Below, piece after piece: positions 45,061 through 55,679 of a DNA stretch of 64,000 nt. The number at the start of each line of letters is the position of its first letter. Positions within the stretch are counted from its first letter, which is position 1. The stretch lies in assembly GCA_963457665.1 (NCBI GenBank), contig OY735237.1, positions 834,501 through 898,500 on the forward strand, given 5' to 3'. Under the pieces are notes generated by a model, which saw nothing but the letters and a program-made list of their open reading frames with translations, did no database searches and was not told where the DNA came from. The position numbers were made by a program, and so were the translations under genes. This stretch comes from Thysanoteuthis rhombus (Eukaryota; Mollusca; Cephalopoda; Oegopsida; Thysanoteuthidae).

Positions 45061-45344
45061 TTATTCAATGTTGTTGTCTTGGCATGGGGCATCTACCTCA
45101 AAGTGATTTTGTTCATAAATTATTGAAAGTAAAATCTCCAAGGATGACAGTAAAAGCCGCAGCAAATGAAATAACCAAGACAGATGCGTATTGATGTTGA
45201 AATAACGAAGCCATAACAATTGATGCATATTGATGATGTCTGAATCTTCTGGAAATCTTTCAGAATTTTCCCCTTAAGATAACAAAGAATTTCAGATCAT
45301 AAACGGAGACAGTGAGTCTCTTGGCAAGGAATTTTCTGGTGGAG

Positions 45345-45482
45345 AAACCGGGTGGGACTAGTGGATAACGGCTCAGAGAATGGACTCGGCAAGTTGAATT
45401 CAAGCTCTGGCCAAAGCTGTTAATGTTCACTTTGCACACAAGCCTGTGAGAAGGCATGAATCCATCTCTTCACTAAGCTATT
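45345..45482 (+). mobile_element. SINE-1 head fragment
   Basis: An A-box-like ACTAGTGGATAACGG and a B-box-like AAGTTGAATTCAAGCTC are followed by AATGTTCACTTTGCACAC and AAGGCATGAATCCATCTCTT, as in the other SINE-1 copies. Confidence 0.55.
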
Positions 45483-45494
45483 TTTCTCCAAAAA

Positions 45495-45575
45495 AATAAG
45501 ATGACATGACAAACTAAACAAGTTCAGAAAAAAGTTCCATGATGCCCGTGATAGAGAGGTCTGGCTAATCTTTAT
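45495..45575 (+). mobile_element. LINE-a 3' fragment (short)
   Basis: ACAAACTAAACAAGTTCAGA and GATGCCCGTGATAGAGAGGT, then CTGGCTAATC. It has no tail. Confidence 0.6.
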
Positions 45576-45769
45576 ATCAAAAGGTTAGTAAGAAATGAGT
45601 TATTTGTGCCTCAGAATTAGGATTAGTTAAAAACAAAAACATTTTAAGATAACTTATTAATGTCAAAATTGTAAAGTTGGAAACACTAAAACATACCATG
45701 TTCGAGATGAAGACTAAAAATGACTAAAAAAGTATTAAGAGAATCAAAATGACTTTGATAGGGTGCAGA

Positions 45770-46145
45770 ATTGAGTGCGTGGATCAGTTGGTGATGAGCT
45801 CTTCTCATCTCTCCAACCACATTCCAATCGATGTGATGTAGGGAGCCTGGCACTTCTCAAACACTCTTTTCATGGAAAATATTCGGAGAAGCTCCATCAT
45901 CTGGTTTCAACAATGAGAGATTTTCAAGTCAGAACACGTTTTACCATCTCCAATGAATACCATCCACACTTTCTGACCATTCCACATACCCATTGCAATT
46001 TCCGCTCAAAAAGCTTTTTCCTCCGAGCGGCTGTTTTGTGGAACACACTTACCTGAAAGTGCTTTCCTGCTGGATATGATATCCATCTTTCCAAAACCAG
46101 GGTCAACAAATATCTTGTGTACCTGAAATTACTCCAACTCCAGAC
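45770..46145 (+). mobile_element. LINE-c: ORF2 C-terminus
   Basis: The plus ORF 45775-46056 reads VGSLALLKHSFHGKYSEKL, FQVRTRFTISNEYHPHF, NFRSKSFFLRAAVLWNTLT, then one TGA. In the same frame it continues KCFPAGYDIHLSKTRVNKY and LVYLKLLQLQT before TAG. The S-FFPR-A-LWN-LP then F-K-VNKYL order is typical of the end of CR1/Jockey-like reverse-transcriptase ORFs. Only one stop interrupts ~120 codons, so the copy is fairly young. Its last codons lie inside the inverted repeat. Confidence 0.75.
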
Positions 46146-46189
46146 CTAGAGTGACCCCTTGTCTCTGTATAGGGTGAGTGAATAGGAAA
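46074..46189 (+). repeat. 116-bp perfect inverted repeat, left arm
   Basis: Begins ATATGATATCCATC and ends GGTGAGTGAATAGGAAA. It reads as the exact reverse complement of 46327-46442 and spans the end of the LINE-c ORF and its 3' trailer. Confidence 0.95.
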
Positions 46190-46326
46190 AAATAAAGTTT
46201 TCATATTAGAATTGAAAATGATGAACGCTCAGAGAATAAAAAAGAGACCAAAATTGAGCGAGGTTCCTGTTCCACCCAGAATTAAAATGTCAAGATTTTA
46301 CTGGCCGGGAAAACTTTCAGAACGGC

Positions 46327-46442
46327 TTTCCTATTCACTCACCCTATACAGAGACAAGGGGTCACTCTAGGTCTGGAGTTGGAGTAATTTCAGGTACACA
46401 AGATATTTGTTGACCCTGGTTTTGGAAAGATGGATATCATAT
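46327..46442 (-). repeat. 116-bp perfect inverted repeat, right arm
   Basis: Reverse complement of 46074-46189 with no mismatch seen. The 137-bp spacer (46190-46326) is unique sequence. Confidence 0.95.
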
Positions 46443-46449
46443 TTGCACT

Positions 46450-47045
46450 ATTATCCCCATCTTTCTTGTTTTTACAATGTTTTAGCAGGCCTCTTCTCCG
46501 GCTTTCTTTAGATGATTGTAGCATTCAGTGATCAGTTTCAAAAAGTATTATCCATCTTGATGCCATATCTAGCTGGAGATAGTTGGCAGATTGACCAGCA
46601 GAAAATCTTTGGGGAAATTTGAATGAGAATAACAGTTCATTGAGACATTCCAGATAATGAATGAAATTTCAAACTAGGGTATATCATTCTTTGATATCTC
46701 TCCTCGAACTGGAAATCTATTCACAAGACAAAAACTAAATCTACTAAACAATTAGATTTCCTTTTCTAATAGTGAAACAGTTTCGGAATAAGTTGCTTAA
46801 TAATACCAAGTGAGTTAAAATGACTTTTAATAGACACAATAAAATATTTGAAAGTAATTGAAGAATTGAAAAAAGAGACCAACTGAAGGTAAAGCATTTT
46901 TTAACTCTGGATTTAAAGACATTAGGATTTAAAAAGAAGACATTGCGGACTGTATTGCAAAGAGGAAGTAATGCTTGGATAAGTGTGTGGGGATCCAAGG
47001 GGAGTATTTTAAAAGGAACAAGGGTGCCATTGCTCTGGGTAGCTG
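46450..47045. other. Intergenic DNA
   Basis: No gene or recognised repeat. The 84-codon minus-strand ORF at 46744-46998 has no supporting features. Confidence 0.4.
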
Positions 47046-47049
47046 ATTA

Positions 47050-47356
47050 AAAACCGTCAAGCAAAACTGTTACCATATCTGTCAACATGGGTTTCTCTCA
47101 GTTTTTAAGTTTGTTTGGCTGGCTAGCTATGTATATACCATGTGTACAGGCCACACCACAGGAGCTAGAGGGCCAGAAATTTGAACATTTACTCATTGTT
47201 ATGTCAACAAAAAAGGTTCTGTTTTTTCACTCCCCCCCCCGCGCCCTGGAATAGGTTTTCAGAAGTAGGTTCAGTTTACAAAGCAGGTTCATGTTTAATT
47301 GGTCCCTATTATGTGCCTGCTCATTTCTTTTTTGAAAATTTAGACTTTTTAATGAG
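47050..47356 (-). mobile_element. RepA, 5' part replaced by a LINE-a insertion
   Basis: AAACCGTCAAGCAAAACTGT to AAATTTAGACTTTTTAATGA, then it breaks at the CAT tract. Confidence 0.75.
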
Positions 47357-47397
47357 TCATCATCATCATCATCATCATCATCATCACCAACACCACC

Positions 47398-47431
<34 letters not shown>

Positions 47432-47528
47432 CCATCACCATCATCACCATCATCATCATCACCATCATCATCACCATCATCACCATCACCATCACCATCA
47501 CCATCATCACCATCACCATCACCACCAC

Positions 47529-47578
<50 letters not shown>
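47357..47578. repeat. 222-bp (CAT)n/(CAC)n tract
   Basis: Pure CAT at both ends, mixed CAT/CAC in the middle. It is the expanded tail of the adjacent LINE-a fragment. The poly-His ORF on plus and the Met/Val ORF on minus are artefacts. Confidence 0.95.
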
Positions 47579-47648
47579 GTCTTTTATTGTCCATTGTTGG
47601 TTACAGATCTTCTCCAGGATTTTTCTAGATCCTTCTATCATGGGTGTC
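47579..47648 (-). mobile_element. LINE-a 3' tip
   Basis: CTTTTATTGTCCATTGTTGG, TCTTCTCCAGGATTT and TCTATCATGGGTGTC. Only ~70 bp is kept. Confidence 0.75.
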
Positions 47649-47779
47649 AATAAAATCCAGACTTTCGGTTGTACAGCTAGACTCCATCTTGAATCACACA
47701 TCCCCATTACCCTAGAGCCAAAAACAGTCACCACAACTTTTTTTTACCAAATAGCCTTACCCCCTCCTCTCCCATGGAG

Positions 47780-47950
47780 TTCCTGAATTAACCCCTTGGG
47801 GGAAACCCCGATACCTGCTTGGGAACCTTTGGTCAAGCCGGAGAAAAGGTTTCTCTTATTTTTAGACTGGTAGAGAACAGGGCCACACTGCAGTTTCAAT
47901 AGAAAGTAGGTTTTACAGAGTGGAGTTGCTAGCCCTATGCTCAAGATATG
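47780..47950 (-). mobile_element. Fragment sharing the SINE-1 tail
   Basis: GAGTGGAGTTGCTAGCCCTA at about 47918 matches the SINE-1 tail at 21904 (GTGGAGTTGCTACCCTCC). The rest (CCCCTTGGGGGAAACCCCGA) is unassigned and GC-richer. Confidence 0.35.
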
Positions 47951-48004
47951 TTAAATTTTAACTGGATCCAAGGATTTTCCACAGTAACCCCCTCCCTGCA
48001 TTGT

Positions 48005-48080
48005 ATCTATATATAAAGTGATTTTTATTCAGTTTTTAATTAGTGTGTGACATCAATAGACGCATGCACTCTCTGAGTGC
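48005..48080 (+). mobile_element. RepD end fragment
   Basis: AGTGTGTGACATCAATAGAC, then GCATGCACTCTCTGAGTGCT and TTCTAGTTT match the end of the copy at 7260-7310. Confidence 0.5.
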
Positions 48081-48128
48081 TTTCTAGTTTTGCTTATTTG
48101 ATTTTTTTCATCTTTTTTTTTGTCTCTT

Positions 48129-48558
48129 AGAAACTGTAAAACCAAACTGTCACCAAAACTGTCAAAATAGATTTCTCCAGTTTTCAAATCAATCTGGCTG
48201 GCTATGTATGTGTATATGTATGTATCACTCATACAGGCTGCACCGATGAAGTTACAGGGCTGAAAATTTAAACATTTACACCTTATTTTGTCTAGAAAAA
48301 ACATTTCTTGTTTTTCAAAATAAATCTTCCCTCCCAATAATTTTAATAATTTTACACAATGTAAGTTTATGCTAAATTGATCCATACTTTGTATCCGATT
48401 TTTTTTTGAAAATTCAAACATTTTAGTGATTACTGACACACAAAAAAGGCAAGAGAAATAACTTATTCGTTAATCAACTGTTCTTCCGATACTTTAATTG
48501 CTCACCCCCAAAGATGTTGGCGACCTGACAGTCCCTATTGAGTGAATAACCAGACCTG
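48129..48558 (-). mobile_element. RepA, full length
   Basis: AGAAACTGTAAAACCAAACT to GAGTGAATAACCAGACCTG. Confidence 0.8.
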
Positions 48559-48871
48559 CTTCTTTCTAGATCTGCTGTGCCCCAGAATTCCATATATGAC
48601 TCATATTCATTTGAATAAATTTTGATTTAGTTTCTGAAATTGATAAGTTTCCCCACAATAAATCCAATTAGAGACTAAAGCCAAACTTCATAAAACCTGA
48701 CATGATAAAATATTTTCTGATCTCAAATTGGGCAGCCATTGTTATTCTAACAGCTGATCCTGAAGCAATTTAACAACATTTACATTTGCCAATTACTGTG
48801 GGTTTACTGTTTACCCCTTTGTTTGTCTTTGAAGGGTTGGCTCCCTGAAATCTTTTTGCATTTTACATACC

Positions 48872-49235
48872 AGAGACCATCAACTGGAACTGTCATAAAA
48901 ACCATCAAAATGTTTCTTCAGTTTTCAAGTTGGTCTAGATGGATGGATGGTTATCTATGAAGGAATGTATAAAGTGTACAGGCCACAACAATGGAGATAC
49001 AGCGTTGAAAATTCATACATTTACTCCATGTAATGTCTACAAAAAACATTCTTTTTTAAAAATATCCGCCCAATAAGGGCTTTGAGGAGGGAACTAAATT
49101 TAAAATGTAAGTAAAAGCTAAATTGATCACTAGTTTGTTTCAAGCAGAATGCACCCTTGTTTTCTTTTTGTTGTTTGTTGAAAATTCAGACTTTGTTAGC
49201 ATTCACTGCCCCACAAAAGACATGCGAAATAACTT
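48872..49235 (-). mobile_element. RepA, 5' end missing
   Basis: AGAGACCATCAACTGGAACT to the CCCCACAAAAGACATGCGAA block. Confidence 0.7.
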
Positions 49236-49800
49236 TATTTTGTGTTGGGTGTGGCTTGTGGCCTATAATGTTTTATCTTTTACCTTCAAAAATATGTCAG
49301 TTGTAAGTAATTTGCTGTCAAGTATCCTTGCTTCATTGTTGAAATATTTCTATAAATTCCTTCATTCTTGGTAAACTTACTTCAGTGAAAAAGGAAGGTG
49401 ACCTGAATTCAACTTCCAATGAGAGAGCTCCGTACAAACAAAAGTATCTTTATATTTTCCTTTTGTGTGTAAGGAAATTTATCTGGTTCAGAAACCAAGT
49501 CACAATTATTCAAATAACAAAACAAATTACAAATGGAATCCTGGGATACATCAAATCTGGGAAGAAAGAAATAAGCCAAGGAACAGCTACGTTAGTCTCT
49601 CTTTTTTCACATAACCAGCTTTCAAATTGAATTTTTGGTCTTGCAAAATTACTCAGTCTGGAATTCAAACTTGGTCACACATTCATGGACCAGAATATTC
49701 AGTCTTGGTCAAGGAATTACAGTCACTTGAGCCTAAAATCTTAGACTGTTGAACTGTCTTGATTGATCAGAAGCTTTCATTTCATTTATTTAGACTTATC

Positions 49801-50204
49801 AGAAACTGTCAACCAAAACTGTCAACATAGGTTTCTTCAGTTTTTAAGTTGGCCAGCTGGCTAGCTGACTATGTATGTATATATCAAATGTACAAGCCAC
49901 ACCAATGGAGCTAGAGGTCTGAAATTTTAACTTTTTACTTATTATTAAGTGTAAAAATAAAGAGTTTTTGTTTTTGAAAATTTCAGGCTTGGATAGGTTT
50001 TTAGTGGGAGGGGGTTCAATTTGCAATGTAAGTTTACGCAAGATCGGTCCCTCACTTTGTGTCTAGCAACATTCACTATTGCATTTCGAAAATTCAGACT
50101 TTTTGGCTGGCAAGAAAAGTAACTTCTTCAATTGATCACCCCCAACATGGCATGCTGTCTAAAGACGTTGGTCACATGACAGTGAGTGAGTAACTAACCA
50201 GACT
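49801..50204 (-). mobile_element. RepA, near full length
   Basis: AGAAACTGTCAACCAAAACT to GTAACTAACCAGAC. A deletion removes the first GATCACCC block. Confidence 0.8.
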
Positions 50205-50229
50205 TTTTACTGACTACCTCAAAAAGTAA

Positions 50230-50335
50230 ATCAGTGTCAAAAGAGAAAGAAAATATTGTCAGCAGTTGGACTTGAACTTGAAGTTACATCACTGGCAGAT
50301 TAACCAATAAGTTGAGTAAGCTAAACCTTGGCACC
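50230..50335 (-). mobile_element. SINE-3 (tRNA-derived) head 1
   Basis: Minus strand: A-box-like TTAGCTTACTCAACTTATTGG and B-box-like AAGTTCAAGTCC, then a GACAATATTTTCTTTCTC tail. Confidence 0.5.
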
Positions 50336-50499
50336 TAGTTGGTCCAGGTGTGCACAAATTTGCTATAGATGAAATGATTATCTTATAACCTTCAAAATAA
50401 TATATAACTTCCCAGGGTTTCTAAGAAAATGAGAAAATTTGAATCTCTCCATGATGTTCTTGCTTTATGATCCTGGAGAAATCAGACCTGAATAAGTCA

Positions 50500-50635
50500 A
50501 GTGAGGGTAGAAATGAAGAAATAATGTATTCAGATTTGGAGGAGAGGGGAAATATTATCTGGAGTGGGATTTGAACCTACTGCTGCTTTCAATGAGGAAC
50601 TACAAAGTGCTCAGAGAGCTATGACACTGGGGAAT
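50500..50635 (-). mobile_element. SINE-3 head 2
   Basis: Minus strand: AGCTCTCTGAGCACTTTGTA, then the strong B box AGGTTCAAATCCCACTCC and AGATAATATTTCCCC. Confidence 0.6.
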
Positions 50636-50674
50636 TAACAGCAAAATAGTCAGGGATCCACCCCAAAAATCTAA

Positions 50675-50880
50675 TCATTGAGAACTTTGGGAGATATTGT
50701 GTTACTGACACATTGACAGACAGACAAACATAAGTGAATACTGAAGACATATACCTCTTATAACTTCATTGCCAGAGGTAAATCAATGTAGAAAGAGAGA
50801 GAAAAGTATTTCCCGGAGTGGGACTTGAACATAAGGCTACATTCATGAACCAGGACTGAGAGGAATTATAAAATTTCCGA
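50675..50880 (-). mobile_element. SINE-3 head 3 plus linker
   Basis: Minus strand: TGTTCAAGTCCCACTCCGGG (B-box-like) and AAATACTTTTCTCTC. The adjoining AACTTTGGGAGATATTGTGT, ACAGACAGACAAACATAA and TGCCAGAGGTAAATC resembles RepD-type sequence. Confidence 0.45.
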
Positions 50881-50884
50881 GCAT

Positions 50885-51310
50885 CATTTAAAAATACAAT
50901 TTACAATTTTCAACTGATGTGCCGTGACACATTATTGTGTTCTAAAGCATCCATAGGTGTGCCACGGGAGTTTTGATCCACCCTCAAACAAGATAAGTGG
51001 GATGCTCTTCCCAGTTTGGATATAAAGATAAAGTTTGAGTAAGTCCCGACATTACTGGTACTTTTATGGGCTGCAGTCAACTCTTTTTTTTTTTAAGATG
51101 TAGAATATAAATGTGTTGTTCATTGAAAGCCTAAAAGGCAGTTTTAAATTTTCTCCTAGGTTCCACAGCATAGAACCACTAATCTCTACCACGAGCAAAA
51201 AATGCATGAACTTGTCACACAACTTCCCAACCTATCATTCAAAATTCTCGAAAATCATGATCAATAATATTCTTTTGGGAATAGAACTAATGAATTATTA
51301 GTCTGTTCAA
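50885..51310. other. Intergenic DNA with a possible hAT remnant
   Basis: TGTGCCGTGACACATTATTG and TAGGTGTGCCACGGGAGTTT (50920-50975) recall hAT-derived repeats. Ends could not be defined. Confidence 0.3.
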
Positions 51311-51982
51311 CTTATGAAAACATTATTATCATTCATTTTCTTTCAAATAATTGAATCTATCCTTAAATATTGATGGAGTGTCTCAACCATTTTAGTGCCT
51401 GGCTCACTTATGAAAACATTATTATCATTCATTTTCTTTTAAATGATCAAATCTATCCTTAAATACTGATGGTATGCCTCAACCATTTTAGTGCCTGGCT
51501 CACTTATGAAAACATTATTATCATTCATTTTCTTTTAAATGATCAAATCTATCCTTAAATACTGATGGTATGCCTCAACCATTTTAGTGCCTGGCTCACT
51601 TATGAAAACATTATTATCATTCATTTTCTTTTAAATGATCAAATCTATCCTTAAATACTGATGGTATGCCTCAACCATTTTAGTGCCTGGCTCACTTATG
51701 AAAACATTATTATCATTCATTTTCTTTTAAATGATCAAATCTATCCTTAAATACTGATGGTATGCCTCAACCATTTTAGTGCCTGGCTCACTTATGAAAA
51801 CATTATTATCATTCATTTTCTTTTAAATGATCAAATCTATCCTTAAATACTGATGGTATGCCTCAACCATTTTAGTGCCTGGCTCACTTATGAAAACATT
51901 ATTATCATTCATTTTCTTTTAAATGATCAAATCTATCCTTAAATATTTAAGGCGTGCCTCAAACATTTCAATGTCTGGCTCA
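51311..51982. repeat. Tandem array, 7 x 96 bp
   Basis: The unit starts CTTATGAAAACATTATTATC and ends GTGCCTGGCTCA. Starts fall at 51311, 51407, 51503, 51599, 51695, 51791 and 51887. Units 2-6 read identically; the first and last are diverged. Confidence 0.95.
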
Positions 51983-51984
51983 CT

Positions 51985-52685
51985 GTGCTTTGAAATGAAA
52001 AAGGTTGAAAATATCTGATATATCAAGAGATTGTTTGATTTCTTATTTCTGACATTAATTTTTATCCATTTATAGAAAAGCCAACATTAAACGCCAACGC
52101 AACAGAAAAGAATACTTCAGTTTTTTTCTTATCAATATTTTCTCACCAACAAAAGAATTCCAATTTTGAATTTGTTAAAAGGGAAAATTCCATTGAATAT
52201 GTATGTGCACAAAAAAAACCTATATAAAGAGATGGGAAAAATAACAGATTATGTTGATTAATTCATTTTATGTGAGTAAGAGAAAGAAGAGAAGGGGAGA
52301 AAGTATTGAAGTGAGGAAAAAAGAATGTTAGAGGTTTTTAAAGAGGAAGACAATGTGGGAGGAAGAAAGGAAGAGGAAGGAAGAAAGAAAGATAGAGAGT
52401 CAAATGTGAGTGAAAGAATGAAGGTGTGAGAAAGAGAAAACATAGAAAGGTTTAGGCCTTGTCATTCTTATGGGTATTTGCAATGCATTTTTATAGACGA
52501 ATGTTTGGTGAACTTTTTGGGACAAATGTTTTTATGTCTCGTGGGTAAGGCAAATAAGAAGTGAAAGAATAAAGGCTTTTGGAAACAGCTTGTTTTTTAT
52601 TACTTCCAATGCTTTTCATCATAGGAGTTTATAAGACTATAAATTGCATTATACTATATTGAAACTGTTATATGAAATAATCTCC
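51985..52685. other. AT/purine-rich intergenic DNA
   Basis: A GA-rich patch at 52265-52440 explains the 61-codon minus-strand ORF. No gene seen. Confidence 0.45.
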
Positions 52686-53045
52686 TGTTATTACACAGTG
52701 AATACATCACTTGGCCTAAACAAATCCTTTTCTGGACAATTAGCACTAATCAAAGTGTAGTATCTGCACCATGGCCATGCCCAAGGTGTAGGTATTGCTC
52801 CCAGACATCCAATACCCCAGAGACTGATTTCACCAGTGTCTCCAAGACTGAGTGTGCTGGTGCATTGCCTTAGCCAATAAGGGCTACTGAGGCTCAGCAA
52901 TGCTAAGCGCATTTGAAGATCTAAGGATTCCTCCAAGGTCCTCACATTATTACTCGACCGAGTCGTATGGAAGCAGTTTGCCTCAGAGTGGTGCTATCTC
53001 AATGCTAGGAGGGATGGGTCGGACTAGAGCAATTTTTGGAGTGCT
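52686..53045 (-). mobile_element. Element sharing the SINE-2 tail (possible partner LINE)
   Basis: On the minus strand the last ~60 bp (TTTAGGCCAAGTGATGTATT, CACTGTGTAATAACAGGAGA) match the tail of SINE-2. Upstream, ~300 bp of GC-richer DNA carries an 84-codon ORF with LWGIGCLGAIPTPWAWPWC and YYTLISANCPEKD that I cannot assign. A LINE 3' end is one reading; a different SINE subtype is another. Confidence 0.4.
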
Positions 53046-53283
53046 CCCCTTATCCCCATGTTAAAAACAATTTTGTGTCCCATCCTGTCCTTGTTGGAAG
53101 GTGATACTCATTCATGGTTATTCACAGCCCATCTCCGCTCTATTTCTTTCTTCTAATGCAATAATTATGTTATAAAGAAATGGATATATGATCCGACTGA
53201 ATGACGTGTTAAAAGAAAAAATTAGAGCAGATATAGACTGAGAGTAAGCAAAAATGAGAATTTGGAGTGGAAACAGTTATTTG

Positions 53284-53485
53284 GGCCCTTGCATTACCAG
53301 CAACAGTTTAGCTCTATAGTAAGAGCAACGCTATGTTGAAGCGTCTATCCTATCGGTTGCAGGTCCGATTCTTGCAGCAGCCCCATTTTCACAAATTGTT
53401 TATACTATCTACATTGTCTAGGCCAAGTGATATATTCATTGAGTAATGACAGGAAATCATTTCAAATAAGAGTTTCCATATAATA
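53284..53485 (+). mobile_element. SINE-2 (tRNA-derived), best copy
   Basis: A-box-like TTTAGCTCTATAGTAAGAGC (~53308-53327) and B-box-like GCAGGTCCGATTCTTGC (~53361-53377) have the spacing of an internal Pol III promoter. CAGCAGCCCCATTTTCACAA, GTCTAGGCCAAGTGATATAT and GAGTAATGACAGGAAATCAT follow. Confidence 0.65.
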
Positions 53486-53833
53486 TAATGTAATTTATAA
53501 TCATTCAGTCAGATCATAAATTCATTTCTTAATAATGCATACCTATATAAACTTATATGTACTATCAATCATTGAAAACTATGGAATTCATTTTCGGAGA
53601 TTAGGTTAGGGTTATAAAATACTGCCAAATTGTAGTGCAAATTTTGTAGTTCCTGTAATCAAAACTGACTGCAAGTGGCAATGGGTTAACACTGACCTAT
53701 AGACAGATTTAATATATTTCATCTTGGAGAAGGTTTTTTCAGCAAAGGAATATTGATTGATTTAAAGCCAGTACAAAAGTAAGACTTTTACTCTATTTTC
53801 TGATACTGAATTTTATTGCTTGAAAACCAAAGA

Positions 53834-54287
53834 CGGGTCTGCTTAGTCACCTGATAGAAACCATCATGTGATCAATGTCTTTTGGCAGCATCTTGTGTTG
53901 GGGTGATCAATAAAAAAAACTAGAAAAAGATTGGTCAATAGAAAAAATTATGAATAATTGGCTTCTCCCTACTTTTGTATGATAAGAAAAAACGCAGCTG
54001 GGTACAAAAGAAGGACCAATTTAATATTAACCTACAAAGTAGATTGAACCCCCCAGTAGAACTCTAAGAGTGAATTTAATGAAAAAAAATTTAGATGTTT
54101 TTTCTAGACTTAATAAAGAGTTAATGTTCATATTTTGAGTCCTTAAGCTCCATTGGTGTGGCCTGGACATATGATTCATACTCAAATAGCCAGCCAGTCA
54201 GTCAGTCAGCCAGCCAGCCAGCCAGCCAGCAAGACCAATTTAAAAACTGAAGAAACCTATGCTGACAGATTTGGTTGACAGTTTCTA
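53834..54287 (+). mobile_element. RepA, full length, expanded CCAG run
   Basis: GGGTCTGCTTAGTCACCTGA to TTGGTTGACAGTTTCT. The internal CCAG/TCAG tetranucleotide run (54188-54232) is the longest among the copies. Confidence 0.8.
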
Positions 54288-54417
54288 ATGAATTGATAGA
54301 AAAAGAAAACAATGGCTTTTTGAAGGGAGCGGCACATATTCAATGAAGTTGGCAGAGGATTTGGCCTGTAAGACATAATCTCCTGACCTCTGGTATGAAG
54401 AATGGATCTGCCGAGAA

Positions 54418-54592
54418 ACAAGAGAGAGAGGGGGGGGGAGAGACAGACAGACAGAGACAAAGACAGAGGGAGAGGGAGAGAGAAAGGAAGGGAAGAGAGA
54501 AAGAAAGAGGAGAGAGAAAGAAAAGAGAAAAGAGGAAGAAAGAGGAGAGAGAGAAAGAAAAGAGAGAAGAGGAAAGAGAAGAAGTATAAAAG
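54418..54592. repeat. GA-rich block
   Basis: Includes (G)9 at 54430 and many GAGAAAGA units. It generates Arg/Glu/Lys ORFs without real coding evidence. Confidence 0.9.
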
Positions 54593-54778
54593 AGAAATGG
54601 TGAATGGATGAGGGAGAGGATAGGAAAGATCTTAATGATAAAAATATCTCCTACCCGCCATTTGGAACAATGGACTTTTCCATTTAATTAGTTGTTTTTT
54701 TTTCTGAAAAAAATATCATCTCATAAAAATCCAAACATATCTATGAATTTTTCCACAAGGACTTCTAAATTGTCAATG

Positions 54779-55204
54779 AATAGAAACAGTCACATCATCA
54801 TCATCATCTGGCCAATGCTGTGTTGGGGGTGATCAATTGTAAAATTACAAAATGAGATGATCAGTGGATAAATTACTTCTCTCTCCATTTGTTGGATTAT
54901 GATCACTAAAATAATCTGAATTTTTCATGCATGCTGCTGGACACAAACTATGGGATTAATTTAGCATAAGCTTTCATTGTAAATTGAACCCCTCTAAAAA
55001 AAAAACAACCAAGGGTAAGGAGTGAAAAAACAAACATTTTCTTGTAGACATAATAAAGTGTAAATGTTTGAATTTTCAGACCTCTAGCTCCATTGGGGCA
55101 GCCTGTACGCGTGACACATGCAGAGCCAGCCAGCCAGAGCCACTTGAAAACCGAAGAAACCTATGCTGATAGTTTTGGTGACAGTTTTGCTTGACGGTTT
55201 CTAA
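54779..55204 (+). mobile_element. RepA, full length, with an ATC run
   Basis: TAGAAACAGTCACATCATCA to GCTTGACGGTTTCT. A short (ATC)5 at 54793-54807 sits where other copies have ACCAACATCTTTTGG. Confidence 0.75.
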
Positions 55205-55675
55205 TAAACTCAATGTTACCTTCCATGTCTGTGCGTCTTGTCCCTTTAGCTGGTGGTGGTCCAACCCTTTCCCCTAACCCTATCGATCAGCTGAATGACT
55301 GATGATGTCTCTGCAAACAGAACCACAATGCCAAGAATCGTGATTTGGCCCGTTGCCAGTTATATTATCGCACCTCTGAAACACTCTCACTCTCGGGTCT
55401 GTATCCAACCCTTCCCCATGACACTCTTCAGGTTTTATTCCACATTTGCTCAGCTATGAACGATCACTGACACTGGCAGATATCTTGATAGTTTCCATCT
55501 CATCTATCAATGTTCATATCTATCTATTTATCTATCTCAGTCTATTCATAACTATGAATATTCATCTTTTTATATCTCTCTCTCAGTCTGTTTATATCTA
55601 TCTGTCTATCTATCTCACCACATAACACTATTTACTTATATCATTATTGATATTATCATCATTATTATTGTTATG
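55205..55675. other. Intergenic DNA with a short ATCT array
   Basis: A degenerate ATCT array at 55505-55615 uses the same CAGTCT-TTCATA type spacers as the 25.2-kb array. The rest is unassigned. Confidence 0.5.
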
Positions 55676-55679
55676 TATT

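Noticed and set aside
45775-46056. Host protein of 93 residues
   Set aside because: Matches the C-terminal order of LINE reverse-transcriptase ORFs and contains a stop followed by the expected ending.
47181-47786. Poly-histidine protein
   Set aside because: Arises from the (CAT)n/(CAC)n tail of a LINE-a copy.
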